Shown here one piece after another: positions 40,405 through 50,031 of a DNA stretch of 64,000 nt (positions within the stretch are counted from its first letter, which is position 1; each line of letters opens with the position of its first letter). The stretch comes from Bacteroidia bacterium (GTDB lineage: Bacteria; Bacteroidota; Bacteroidia; Bacteroidales; VadinHA17). The stretch spans positions 21,674 through 85,673 of the forward strand of contig JAPLEB010000093.1 in the NCBI GenBank assembly GCA_026391555.1, in the 5' to 3' direction. The position numbers and the translations under genes were made by a program. The notes beneath the pieces were generated by a model that saw nothing but the letters and a program-made list of their open reading frames with translations, had not been told where the DNA came from and did not search any database.

Positions 40405-40821
40405 TTATTGATACTCAATATATTGACTGTTCTGTCTTAATTCCAGAAAATCATCACCGATTTCGCGATAGCCGTATTCAAAGCAATAATGAAACTCATG
40501 GCCCTGCGATGTTTCGATATTATGGGTAAAGAAACTGAAGTTATAACCAAGGGCAAACAGAGCATCTTTATGAATTTTTATTTTACCCTCAGCATACAGA
40601 TCAGCAAGAATTCTTCTGTTCTTTCTCAACAACCCGTGAACATTTCTGACAAAATTGTTTGAATCGCGGTTCAGTCGGTTGTTGTAGTTATTCCGGCACT
40701 GGTCAGAACAGAATTTTTTATCAGTACGGCCACGTAAGGTGTCACCGCAATCGAGACATTTTTTTTCCACAGCACTAATGTTTTGATAAAGATATATAAA
40801 AACGTTTTCAAACGGATACAA
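40405..40821 (-). CDS. Zinc-ribbon protein of unknown function
   Basis: CLDCGDTLRGRTDKKFCSDQCRNNYNN Cys4 zinc motif. Confidence 0.6.
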   Translation of the reverse strand: MYPFENVFIYLYQNISAVEKKCLDCGDTLRGRTDKKFCSDQCRNNYNNRLNRDSNNFVRNVHGLLRKNRRILADLYAEGKIKIHKDALFALGYNFSFFTHNIETSQGHEFHYCFEYGYREIGDDFLELRQNSQYIEYQ

Positions 40822-40934
40822 ACGACTATAAATGATTACAAACCGTGTATAAATGATTAATAACCGGAACAGTATCAGAGGGTGGCTTAAGTTTGCTAAG
40901 AAATTAAACTAATGTTAAATTAAAACTTAAAGTC

Positions 40935-41306
40935 ATGAATTCATTAAAAAACAGAGTCACACTGATTGGAAATCTTGGTCAGGATCCGGAAACAAAAACC
41001 ACCGAGAGTGGAAAAAAAGTTACCAATTTCACACTTGCCACCGATGATGGTTATAAAAATTCTGATGGCCAGAAGGTAAGCGAAACTACATGGCACAATA
41101 TTGTTGCCTGGAACGGGCTGGCTGAAATCGCCGGGAAGTACCTGAAAAAAGGCCGGCAGGTGGCGGTTGAAGGTAGGATCGTCTATCGCACTTATGAGGA
41201 CAAGAAGGGTGTCACAAAGTACATAACTGAGATTGTTCTTAATGATCTTATTCTGCTCAGATCAGGTAAGGATGAGGGAAAAGAGGAACCGGACAAAGGT
41301 GAATAG
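40935..41306 (+). CDS. ssb: Single-stranded DNA-binding protein
   Basis: NRVTLIGNLGQDPETKTTESGKKVTNFTLATDDGY...TTWHNIVAWNGLAEIAGKYLKKGRQVAVEG. Confidence 0.92.
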   Translation: MNSLKNRVTLIGNLGQDPETKTTESGKKVTNFTLATDDGYKNSDGQKVSETTWHNIVAWNGLAEIAGKYLKKGRQVAVEGRIVYRTYEDKKGVTKYITEIVLNDLILLRSGKDEGKEEPDKGE

Positions 41307-41343
41307 TCAGGAGAATCGAAAATCGGTCGCTGCATTTTCGATT

Positions 41344-41378
41344 AATAGAGGTTGTCAATGACAGCCTCTATTTTTTTT
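41344..41378 (+). terminator. Rho-independent terminator after ssb
   Basis: aatagaggttgtc-aat-gacagcctctatt stem (one G:T) followed by T-run. Confidence 0.85.
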
Positions 41379-41476
41379 GTATTCTGCTAAATATCAGTGA
41401 TATCAACATTACTCCTGTAATCCCCAAGATGAGGTTCAGCAAAATATAATTAAATCGACTTATCAGGATCAGGGGT

Positions 41477-42052
41477 CTATTCCCCCGAGCAATCCCTTCC
41501 GGCTTTAAGCGCTTTCAGATTAGCTTCAACAATCGCTTCACCTTTTCTTCCAAATAACTTCCTGATCGCATTTTCGAGACTCACAAAGGACATATCAATA
41601 AACGGCGACGCAGCTCCCAGAATTACAATATTACCGGACCGTGCAGATCCCGCTTCCTTCGCTATAGTATCTGCATCAATAATAATATGGTTTTTTATCT
41701 TTTTTATCTCTTTAATAATCTCATCTATAGGTGGATAGTCAGGTATATTAATAAAAGGGGTTGAGTTGGTTACCAGCCAACCATTTTTTGAAAGCCATGG
41801 AAGATATCTCAATGATTCCATCGGTTCAACAGAGATTATAAGGTTGGCTCTTCCATAAGGGATCAGATCAGAATAAACCGGCTTATCTGAAAGCCTCAGA
41901 TGCGACTGAACATCTCCCCCTCTCTGGCTCATCCCATGTACTTCCGATTGTTTGAGAAAAAGGTTATTAGCAACCGCAGCCAGACCAATTGTCGCAGCAA
42001 TTGAAAGGATGCCCTGTCCTCCTACTCCTGATAATATTATGTCGTTCTTCAT
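41477..42052 (-). CDS. iorB: Indolepyruvate oxidoreductase beta subunit
   Basis: IILSGVGGQGILSIAATIGLAA, SEVHGMSQRGGDVQSHLR. Confidence 0.88.
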   Translation of the reverse strand: MKNDIILSGVGGQGILSIAATIGLAAVANNLFLKQSEVHGMSQRGGDVQSHLRLSDKPVYSDLIPYGRANLIISVEPMESLRYLPWLSKNGWLVTNSTPFINIPDYPPIDEIIKEIKKIKNHIIIDADTIAKEAGSARSGNIVILGAASPFIDMSFVSLENAIRKLFGRKGEAIVEANLKALKAGRDCSGE

Positions 42053-42072
42053 TGAAATTCATTTTGGTGTTA

Positions 42073-43674
42073 TTAGTTTGAAGCTTCTGATCTTTTTCTT
42101 TTAGTTGCAGTCTGAATACATTCGCGTGAAGCAATAATCACTGATACTCCCCTATATTCAAATTCTTCTTTCATTATACGTATATTTTCCTCGTGATTCT
42201 TACGTAATGGTATAATGGTTTTCAGGTGCTCCCGTGAAACTCCGATGCCTTCACAAATCTGTTCGATCCGGCCGGTAGCCTGAGATTGCTGACCGCCTGT
42301 CATCCCTGCAGTTGAATTATCGGATATTATTATCGTTACTGATGAGTTTTTTACTACGGCATCGAGCAGGCCGGTCATACCGGAATGGGTAAAAGTTGAA
42401 TCTCCTATTACGGCAACCGATGGTAACAAGCCTGCATCGGCTGCTCCAACCGCCATGGTAACAGAAGCACCCATATCGACACAAGAATTTATTGCATTAT
42501 ATGGAGGTAGTGCTGCCAGGGTATAACAGCCTATATCGGAAAATACACGTCCCGGGCCATAAGATTTAACAGCTTCTATTAAAGAATTGAACATATCGGC
42601 ATGTCCGCATCCCTTGCAAAAGGAGGGTGGTCTCATTTTAACCAGCGACGGAACCTCTTCACCATAAATAACCGGTAAGCCAAGAGCCTTTGCAACAATA
42701 GCCGGGTTTAGTTCCCCATCGCGTGGAACCGTTCCATCAAGTCTGCCATAAATTTTTATTCCATTATCAAGAATTCCTCTTAAGGCTTCTTCAACAAGAG
42801 GGGCCCCCTCTTCAAGGATAAGAACCTCATTGCACCTATCTGTAATATCCTTAATAAGGTCTTTTGGGAAAGGGTATGCTGATATCTTCAGTACCGGAAA
42901 ATCATCGATAGAGCTATCTATATTCTCCATCAGGTAGTTATAGGCTATTCCACAGGCAATTATTCCAATATCTCTTTTTCTGCCATCTTTAAAAGAGTTA
43001 TATTTCGAAATTATGTTTTCATATCTTAATGATTCATAAGATGATAGCAAAGCATTGTATTTTTTCCTTGCAATTGATGGAAGAAGAACAAACTGGAAAA
43101 GATCGGCAGGCAGTTGTAGTTTTTTTTCAGGAAGAACTTCTTTTAACTGAACACTTGCCCTTGAATGTGCAAGACGTGTAGTTATCCTGAAAAGAACCGG
43201 CAGTTTATATTTTTCTGAAGCTTCAAAAGCATCAAAAATCATTTCATACGCTTCCTGCTGGTTTGATGGTTCAAAGCATGGTACCAGAGCGAATTTCCCA
43301 TAGAATCTTGAATCCTGTTCATTCTGTGAAGAATGCATTGACGGGTCGTCAGCCGAGACCACTATCAGTCCACCATTTACTCCTGTCATGGCAGAATTAA
43401 TAAAACCGTCGGCAGCAACATTCAGACCAACATGTTTCATGGCAACCATAGCCCTTTTGCCGGCATAGGACATGCCAAGAGCAGCCTCAATGGCAGTCTT
43501 TTCATTTGCTGACCACCCCCTGTGAATGTTACGGTCAGAAGCATCTTTTGATGATTGAATATACTCCATTATCTCGGTTGAAGGAGTTCCGGGGTAAGCA
43601 TACATGCCGCTTAAACCTGCATCTAAAGCAGCCTGAGCTATCGCTTCATCACCTAATAACAGTAGTTTTTTCAT
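42073..43674 (-). CDS. iorA: Indolepyruvate oxidoreductase alpha subunit, no C-terminal ferredoxin domain
   Basis: LLLGDEAIAQAALDAGLSGMYAYPGTPSTEIMEYI; PPSFCKGCGHADMF; ends after VSVIIASRECIQTATKRKRSEASN. Confidence 0.88.
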   Translation of the reverse strand: MKKLLLLGDEAIAQAALDAGLSGMYAYPGTPSTEIMEYIQSSKDASDRNIHRGWSANEKTAIEAALGMSYAGKRAMVAMKHVGLNVAADGFINSAMTGVNGGLIVVSADDPSMHSSQNEQDSRFYGKFALVPCFEPSNQQEAYEMIFDAFEASEKYKLPVLFRITTRLAHSRASVQLKEVLPEKKLQLPADLFQFVLLPSIARKKYNALLSSYESLRYENIISKYNSFKDGRKRDIGIIACGIAYNYLMENIDSSIDDFPVLKISAYPFPKDLIKDITDRCNEVLILEEGAPLVEEALRGILDNGIKIYGRLDGTVPRDGELNPAIVAKALGLPVIYGEEVPSLVKMRPPSFCKGCGHADMFNSLIEAVKSYGPGRVFSDIGCYTLAALPPYNAINSCVDMGASVTMAVGAADAGLLPSVAVIGDSTFTHSGMTGLLDAVVKNSSVTIIISDNSTAGMTGGQQSQATGRIEQICEGIGVSREHLKTIIPLRKNHEENIRIMKEEFEYRGVSVIIASRECIQTATKRKRSEASN

Positions 43675-43895
43675 ATATAGTACTAATATTTATGATGAAA
43701 CAAATATTGAAATATTTTCCATATATAAAAATGACAAATGGATGAATTAAATATAATAGGTATCAGGGAATTGATTTATTGAGAATAACAAATAATGAAT
43801 GTCGTTAAAATATAGTTAAATATTTTACCGTTACACTCAATAATGTTTATTTTGCAGTCACAATTCGATTTCATCAGATATAAACACAGTTCTAA

Positions 43896-44588
43896 TTGAA
43901 CAGACTCATTTATACCATCGCATTCTTCATCCTGACTTTTTTAGACGTATATGGTCAGACAAATGAAAGGGAGAGATTCGTTCAGGTAAGCGGGATTATT
44001 ACTGACGAGTCATATAAAGCTGTGCCAGGGGTGGCGGTTATCTCCAAAAAACTTCGCAGGGGAACCATAAGTGAAAGAACCGGTATCTATTCCATCACAA
44101 GCACCCCTGGTGATACTATTTTTTTCAGAGCTTTAGGATTTAAAAGATATCATACAATTATTCCGGTATCGTACGAAGAAAGGCATTGTAATGTTGATAT
44201 TGCCCTGGAAATTGATACTATTCCGATTGAAGAAATAACGATTCTCCCATGGAAGAGTTATAATGATTTTATTAAAGATATAACTAAAGAAAAGCCTGTT
44301 GATCCGATTATTGAAAATATGAATGATAACATTGCTTCAATTTATATAGCATTGGCAAATCAGACAGGGGTAAGAATTTCACCTGAAGCAGGTTACAGAT
44401 ATGCTATGGAGCAGAATTTCAGTGCTTTAACAACAAAAAACCAATATCCTGTCAATAACCTACTCAACCCATTTGCCTGGGCAAAATTCATTAACGGGAT
44501 TAAGAATGGATTATTTAAAAATCAGAAATTCAACAAACCTGTTAACGCCAAAGTCAGAAAAATAAAAAAGAAATCGGAAAACAAATAA
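43896..44588 (+). CDS. Secreted carboxypeptidase-like regulatory domain protein
   Basis: VSGIITDESYKAVPGVAVISKKLRRGTISERTGIYSI CarboxypepD_reg-like; ATG position uncertain. Confidence 0.65.
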   Translation: MNRLIYTIAFFILTFLDVYGQTNERERFVQVSGIITDESYKAVPGVAVISKKLRRGTISERTGIYSITSTPGDTIFFRALGFKRYHTIIPVSYEERHCNVDIALEIDTIPIEEITILPWKSYNDFIKDITKEKPVDPIIENMNDNIASIYIALANQTGVRISPEAGYRYAMEQNFSALTTKNQYPVNNLLNPFAWAKFINGIKNGLFKNQKFNKPVNAKVRKIKKKSENK

Positions 44589-44602
44589 TCAGCCTTTTCT
44601 GT

Positions 44603-45352
44603 ATGAAAAAGTATGAAGGGAGATTGATTGGCATTCTAGGTACTGTAATAATTCATCTTATTGCCGGAATAATATTTATGTCATTCCAGATAAAGTCATT
44701 GCAAAGGAATTTATCGGATGAATTCGAGGTTGAATTTGCCCCTGTTGTGGGGTCTCAGATAAAGGAGAAGCTGATTGAGTTACCTGCAACAACTATTGAA
44801 AGAATTCTTAAGGGGGACGATGAGATGCTTAATATTGCAAGAAATCTCGCGAACAAGTCGGAGGAAAAGATAGATCCTGCTGATTATATTGATATGGTTA
44901 AAGAGGAACTTATAAAGAGCGGGAAGCTCGGAATTGACAATTATATCGATGAGCAGAAAAGGTTGGATGAAATGAAGGCAGACGAGAAACTTACATTTGA
45001 GAATGATACTGTCAATAAGAATGAAAGTGACAAGCCTAAAGAATCGCAGAAAATGGCTGCAAATTACAAGGGACCGACAAGGATCTATTATTATCTGGCA
45101 GACCGTAACCACACGTATCTGCCAATTCCTATATATAAATGTCAGGGATCAGGCAAGGTTGTCCTGTCTATTGATGTTAACCAGAAAGGAGTTGTTGAAA
45201 AAGCGTTGGTAATTGCAGATGAAAGCACCACTTCCGACCCTTGTCTTGTTGAAACAGCAGTAGCCACAGCTCTGATTTCGAGATTCAACTCCGATCTCAA
45301 TTCCCCAAAAATACAAACAGGGACACTTTCATATCAGTTTGTAGCCCAGTAA
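44603..45352 (+). CDS. TonB-like energy transducer / hypothetical membrane protein
   Basis: N-terminal TM, linker, C-terminal GSGKVVLSIDVNQKGVVEKALVIAD TonB-C-like region. Confidence 0.55.
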   Translation: MKKYEGRLIGILGTVIIHLIAGIIFMSFQIKSLQRNLSDEFEVEFAPVVGSQIKEKLIELPATTIERILKGDDEMLNIARNLANKSEEKIDPADYIDMVKEELIKSGKLGIDNYIDEQKRLDEMKADEKLTFENDTVNKNESDKPKESQKMAANYKGPTRIYYYLADRNHTYLPIPIYKCQGSGKVVLSIDVNQKGVVEKALVIADESTTSDPCLVETAVATALISRFNSDLNSPKIQTGTLSYQFVAQ

Positions 45353-45388
45353 GTGTGCTTTAACATGGCGCTCTGCCATTGTAGCGAA

Positions 45389-45417
45389 GGATTGCTTCGT
45401 TACTTTGCGCAATGACC
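45389..45417 (+). repeat. Possible REP-like repeat copy (GGATTGCTTCGTTACTTTGCGCAATGACC)
   Basis: Shares the GATT..TTCG..CGC.AATGAC pattern with repeats at 59.7-60.3 kb. Confidence 0.4.
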
Positions 45418-45510
45418 GTAGTGAAGTGAAACGTTTGGCGATTGTTCAGTTTTGAACCATTTACCTCTTGTTACGAGTTACGGGCCATAAGCTATAAGCT
45501 ACAGTATTAA

Positions 45511-45768
45511 CTATTTTTTCTTCTTGAGAAGGAAAAATCCCGCAGCTCCTGCAACAACAACAGCTCCTGCTATTATGGCTATAGTTGCGGAACTTCCTTT
45601 AGCTTCGCTTTTCTCATCCTCAACAGCATAATAGAATGTTGGTTTTGCATCAGTATCCATATTGACTGTATCTTTCTTTGGTCTGGGCTGCTCCTGTGCA
45701 ATTGCCATATTCATACCACCAAGAAGAAGGAGCGATGTCATCGAAAACACTAAAACTGATTTTTTCAT
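45511..45768 (-). CDS. Small secreted/tail-anchored protein (85 aa)
   Basis: Signal peptide and C-terminal ATIAIIAGAVVVAGAAGFFLLKKKK hydrophobic tail plus Lys. Confidence 0.6.
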   Translation of the reverse strand: MKKSVLVFSMTSLLLLGGMNMAIAQEQPRPKKDTVNMDTDAKPTFYYAVEDEKSEAKGSSATIAIIAGAVVVAGAAGFFLLKKKK

Positions 45769-45786
45769 TTTTAAACTTTTTATAAA

Positions 45787-47856
45787 TTATTGAATAGTAT
45801 TTGCCAGTTCATCATATTTTTCTGCAACGTCGGGGTTTGATTTCCTGTAAGTATCAGCCAGTGCAACTATTGCAGGCTTATACCGCGGACTCATTGTCAG
45901 ACACGTTCTGAGTAAAGCCCGGGCCCTCATTATATCACTGTCAATCAATAATTCCGACAGTCCGACATATGCATCAAAGTACTTCCTGTCAGCTTCAATA
46001 AGTCTTTGGTAATACCTGATAGCCTCATCCGTTTTATTTTGCGACCCGGCTATGTTTCCAAGGTACATCAGTATCGGCTCAAAATCAGGATTTATCTCTA
46101 ATCCCTTATTTAAAACCGAGTCTGCCTTCTGATACTGCCCATCGTTATATAAAGCTGCTGCAAAATTATAATAAATCATTTCATCACCATCATCAACCAG
46201 CAATACCTTCTCAAAGTATTTTATTGCATCCTTGCTCCTGCCTTCATTTAAAGCAATATAACCGTAAAAATCATCTTTCGATTTTCGTTCAATAACTGCA
46301 CAAACCGGAATCCGGTCAGCATATATAATATGTATAGCATTTGTGGGAGGCCAGTAATTATTCTTTAATTGGTAAGGTGAGATATACCTGTTTGCTACAA
46401 TGGCATAATCCCAGTCGGACTGGCTTCTTTCTTCATACCTGAAATATGATGTTTCAATATCAGGATGAGCGCGAAACAGCCATTTTACAGAATAAGTTGC
46501 CTTAACTTTTACAGAGCCGGTAATATTCTTCTCTTTGAGATAATCAATCAGCCATTTTGATGCTTCAGTCTGACCGACATAATAATAATCCGTTTCATAA
46601 TTAGCATAAGCCCCTCGTAATCCTCCAACCAGCTGATTATAATACAAATAATAGTATGGATGATTTACGATCATGAACTTAAGAGGATGAACCGATAGTA
46701 CAGCCAGCAGTGCAACCACACCCCATTTTGAATACTTGTTTTTAACACAATCAAAAAAGTAATGAAATCCTATCGCGGCTAATAAAACTATTGCAGGATA
46801 GATAAAAAGAAACTGCCTCCAGGAACTGTACAGATTTGATTTATCATAAACCACAAAAACAAGGGGAAACAAAACTGTAAAAATTACAAATCCATATAGG
46901 ACAGTCTTTCCATGATTGAATATAAGCTTTGACAAAAAACTGAATAAAATCAAACCTGTCAATACAATAAGAGGAATGGTGATTGACATGGATTTAGGAA
47001 GGTAGTACCATGGCATATAATCCGACCATTCAACTTTTCCTTCAAATATCTGACGGAAGGTATCCGGAAAATGAGCCATAACATGATAAGATTCGAGAAC
47101 ATTCTTAACGGGACTCTGAAGTGCATAAGGCCATAATAAAATGCTTAATAACCAGGATACTATGGAAATCCCGGTTATCCATAAAAGCTTAGTTCTGATT
47201 TCAATAAAATCAATTATATTACCTCTCAGATATTTAACCAGGTAGAAGATAAAAAAGAAAAAGAAGAGATAACAGATCAATAGTAACCCTCCTGCCCTGA
47301 TGCTGATAGAAAATGCGATACCGGCAGTTAGTAAAATTATATACCGGGTTGAAATTTTCCTTCCTGAAAACAGGAACTTAAGAGTGAAAAAAATACTTGA
47401 AATATAACCAAGCGCGAATGGAATATCCTTCAGGTTATTCTGAGTGTGACCAATAAAAGTAGGTGAAACAGCAAACAGGATCAGGACAAGAATACCGGCT
47501 CTGTAACCGGCGAGCCAAACAGCAAAAAGAGCTGTTAATAAAATAACAAGCCACCCTGCGACAGAACTCATAAGGTGACGAAATCCGTATATATCATCAA
47601 TATTAAACCAATTGATTAATATCGTGACCAGATTATCGTATGACTGGCCATAATATTTCAGATTAGTAATGGGGGTATTCAGTGCAGACTGATCATTACC
47701 ATGAGTTGCAAAATAGTTATAAACTGAGACAGAATGATTGTAATGCAGAACTTCATCGCAAGTGATACCGGCATCCCTGCTTGTGAGCAGCATCAGAAAA
47801 AGAAGAATTGCGGAAGAAAAATAAAAGATATATTTTAGCCTTGCCACTTTCATCAT
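45787..47856 (-). CDS. Multi-TM glycosyltransferase-like protein with C-terminal TPR repeats
   Basis: GT39-like membrane region (FAVSPTFIGHTQNNLKDIPFALGYI) and TPRs near the C-terminus. Confidence 0.75.
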   Translation of the reverse strand: MMKVARLKYIFYFSSAILLFLMLLTSRDAGITCDEVLHYNHSVSVYNYFATHGNDQSALNTPITNLKYYGQSYDNLVTILINWFNIDDIYGFRHLMSSVAGWLVILLTALFAVWLAGYRAGILVLILFAVSPTFIGHTQNNLKDIPFALGYISSIFFTLKFLFSGRKISTRYIILLTAGIAFSISIRAGGLLLICYLFFFFFIFYLVKYLRGNIIDFIEIRTKLLWITGISIVSWLLSILLWPYALQSPVKNVLESYHVMAHFPDTFRQIFEGKVEWSDYMPWYYLPKSMSITIPLIVLTGLILFSFLSKLIFNHGKTVLYGFVIFTVLFPLVFVVYDKSNLYSSWRQFLFIYPAIVLLAAIGFHYFFDCVKNKYSKWGVVALLAVLSVHPLKFMIVNHPYYYLYYNQLVGGLRGAYANYETDYYYVGQTEASKWLIDYLKEKNITGSVKVKATYSVKWLFRAHPDIETSYFRYEERSQSDWDYAIVANRYISPYQLKNNYWPPTNAIHIIYADRIPVCAVIERKSKDDFYGYIALNEGRSKDAIKYFEKVLLVDDGDEMIYYNFAAALYNDGQYQKADSVLNKGLEINPDFEPILMYLGNIAGSQNKTDEAIRYYQRLIEADRKYFDAYVGLSELLIDSDIMRARALLRTCLTMSPRYKPAIVALADTYRKSNPDVAEKYDELANTIQ

Positions 47857-48782
47857 TTTTCCAGACCGCCGTCATAAAACTTCCTCACAAAATAGACCGG
47901 ACGGTTTTGTGATTCCTTATAGCTTCTGTAAACATATTCGCCCAGGATACCCAAAAAAACCAACTGAATGGATCCGAGAAAATAAATACTGAGAAGAGTG
48001 GATGACCACCCGATAACCGCGAAGCCATAAGCTTTTGCTATCAGAACATAAATTCCTGCGCTCATAAAAACAAGAGTGCCTATTATCCCAAGCATCAGAC
48101 AGAAGCGAATTGGAAATCTCGAGAAGGAAAAAATGGCATCTGCAGCCAGGACAAACAACTTGCGAATGCTCATCTTAGAGACACCTTTGAAGCGGTCTTC
48201 TCTGACGAATTCGACATATCCCTGTTTGAAACCGATAAATGTTCTCAGCCCCGGCAGATACCTGACTTTTTCTTTCATTGAAAGAATTGCGTCAACGGCT
48301 TTCCGCTTCATCATCGAGTAATTTCCTGAATTCTCCATGTTTTTTATTTCGCCAATATGCTTAAAAAGAAGATTAAACAAAATTGCATACAGGTTGCGGC
48401 CCTTATTACCTTTTCTCCCGATCTTTTTACCACTGATAATATCAAAATCTTCTTCTTTTATCTTCCTGTACATCTCGGAAAGCAGCTCCGGAGGATCCTG
48501 AAGATCACCGTCCATCATTGCAACAAAATCTCCCTTAGCATATTCCAATCCGGCTGTATATGCAGCCTGGTGACCAAAATTCTTCGATAATGACAGAATT
48601 TTTATCTTCCTGTTTTGTTGCTGCCATTGCAGAATCTTATTAAGACTCGTGTCAGTGCTCCCATCGTCAACGAAAATCACCTCATAATCAGGGATGAATG
48701 ATTCAAGAGCTGAAATAGTCCTTTTCACCAGCTCATCAATCAGTTTCTCTTCATTAAATATAGGAATTACCAATGAAAGCAT
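47853..48782 (-). CDS. Glycosyltransferase family 2 (dolichol/undecaprenyl-phosphate sugar synthase-like)
   Basis: LSLVIPIFNEEKLIDEL, VIFVDDGSTD, FVAMMDGDLQDPPELL, C-terminal two TMs. Confidence 0.92.
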   Translation of the reverse strand: MLSLVIPIFNEEKLIDELVKRTISALESFIPDYEVIFVDDGSTDTSLNKILQWQQQNRKIKILSLSKNFGHQAAYTAGLEYAKGDFVAMMDGDLQDPPELLSEMYRKIKEEDFDIISGKKIGRKGNKGRNLYAILFNLLFKHIGEIKNMENSGNYSMMKRKAVDAILSMKEKVRYLPGLRTFIGFKQGYVEFVREDRFKGVSKMSIRKLFVLAADAIFSFSRFPIRFCLMLGIIGTLVFMSAGIYVLIAKAYGFAVIGWSSTLLSIYFLGSIQLVFLGILGEYVYRSYKESQNRPVYFVRKFYDGGLEK

Positions 48783-48804
48783 AACAGGATTTATAATTCC
48801 AAAA

Positions 48805-50019
48805 TTATTTTACTGGTTGAAGTCGTGCAAGTGCAAATTCGGCTTCGTCCTTTAACTCAGTATTTGATACAAGATTTTTAATAGCAGGAACAGAATAATC
48901 AGAACCCATCCAGCTTAATTCGCGGAGTAAAAGTTTCTTTGCTTCAACTGTAGCCTCATTGCTGGTAAGAACTTTTACCATCATCTTCTCAAGATTCAAT
49001 AACCCCTGTTCATCACCTGCAAGATTACGGATATGGCTCTGCACATAACTGAAATATTTGGTGCTTTTTGCTATATCATAACTCCCAACATTTGCCATGG
49101 CCTCATCAAGTTTCATTTCCTTGAAGTCGGGACGTAGAACAACCCCTGCAGCACTTGGGAAATCCCATGGTATGGGTTGAGTTACATCGCCGGTAACAGC
49201 CCATTCTGCACCTCGCTGCAATGTTACAATAAATCCTACGCACTGCATTGCAGGGCCACCGCCTTCATCAGCATGCCCCATGGCAGTATGGAATATCCTG
49301 CCTTTCTCATAACTGATAACCATAAGCATAGGCTCGTCTCTCCTTGTACCTCCGCCTTTAGCAGAATCAGCAAAAGCCGTTGCCAGTATCTGCATGTTTT
49401 TAGCAGGTCCCCGAAGCTGACTGTATAACTCATCATTCCCATGCAACCATCTTACAGGCAAACCTTTGGTTATAGGATGGTCAGTAATTCTTGCTCTGAC
49501 AAGAAATTCCCTTCTTTTACCATGAGAACCACCTTTGCCAGCCGCTGTGTCTATAACCAGCTGATTATTTTTGTAATAAACATAAGGTCCGTCTTTTTCT
49601 GTGCGGTTTCCCCATCCGCCAAGTCCTATCATTTCGTTATATTCTTTCCATGCCGGAAAAGAATTATCGGCAGCATGGTAAACCACAACTCCACCGCCGT
49701 TTTTAACATATTCAAGGAATGCAGCGTTTGTTTTTTCTGACCATGAGTCGCCGTTATAATCCAGAACAATCAATTTATATTTTGAAAAATCAGGATTGAA
49801 AGTATTCATATCTCCGCCTTTTTCAGGAGTGATCAGGATATCCGCTGTAAACATTCCTGTTTCGTCAAGTATCTGTTTCAAAACCGGTGAACTTGCTTTC
49901 CAGTTATGATTATTCTGACCTGTGATTATCAATGTTTTGTAAACTGCCTCATTTTTACAGGCAGATACAAAGGTTAATAAACCTGCTACAAATAATAATA
50001 GTAAATATTGTTTTTTCAT
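48805..50019 (-). CDS. ThuA-domain lipoprotein
   Basis: Lipobox FVSAC; ThuA motifs LIITGQNNHNWKASSPVL, GGGVVVYHAADNSFPAW. Confidence 0.87.
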   Translation of the reverse strand: MKKQYLLLLFVAGLLTFVSACKNEAVYKTLIITGQNNHNWKASSPVLKQILDETGMFTADILITPEKGGDMNTFNPDFSKYKLIVLDYNGDSWSEKTNAAFLEYVKNGGGVVVYHAADNSFPAWKEYNEMIGLGGWGNRTEKDGPYVYYKNNQLVIDTAAGKGGSHGKRREFLVRARITDHPITKGLPVRWLHGNDELYSQLRGPAKNMQILATAFADSAKGGGTRRDEPMLMVISYEKGRIFHTAMGHADEGGGPAMQCVGFIVTLQRGAEWAVTGDVTQPIPWDFPSAAGVVLRPDFKEMKLDEAMANVGSYDIAKSTKYFSYVQSHIRNLAGDEQGLLNLEKMMVKVLTSNEATVEAKKLLLRELSWMGSDYSVPAIKNLVSNTELKDEAEFALARLQPVK

Positions 50020-50031
50020 TTTTCTTACTGA

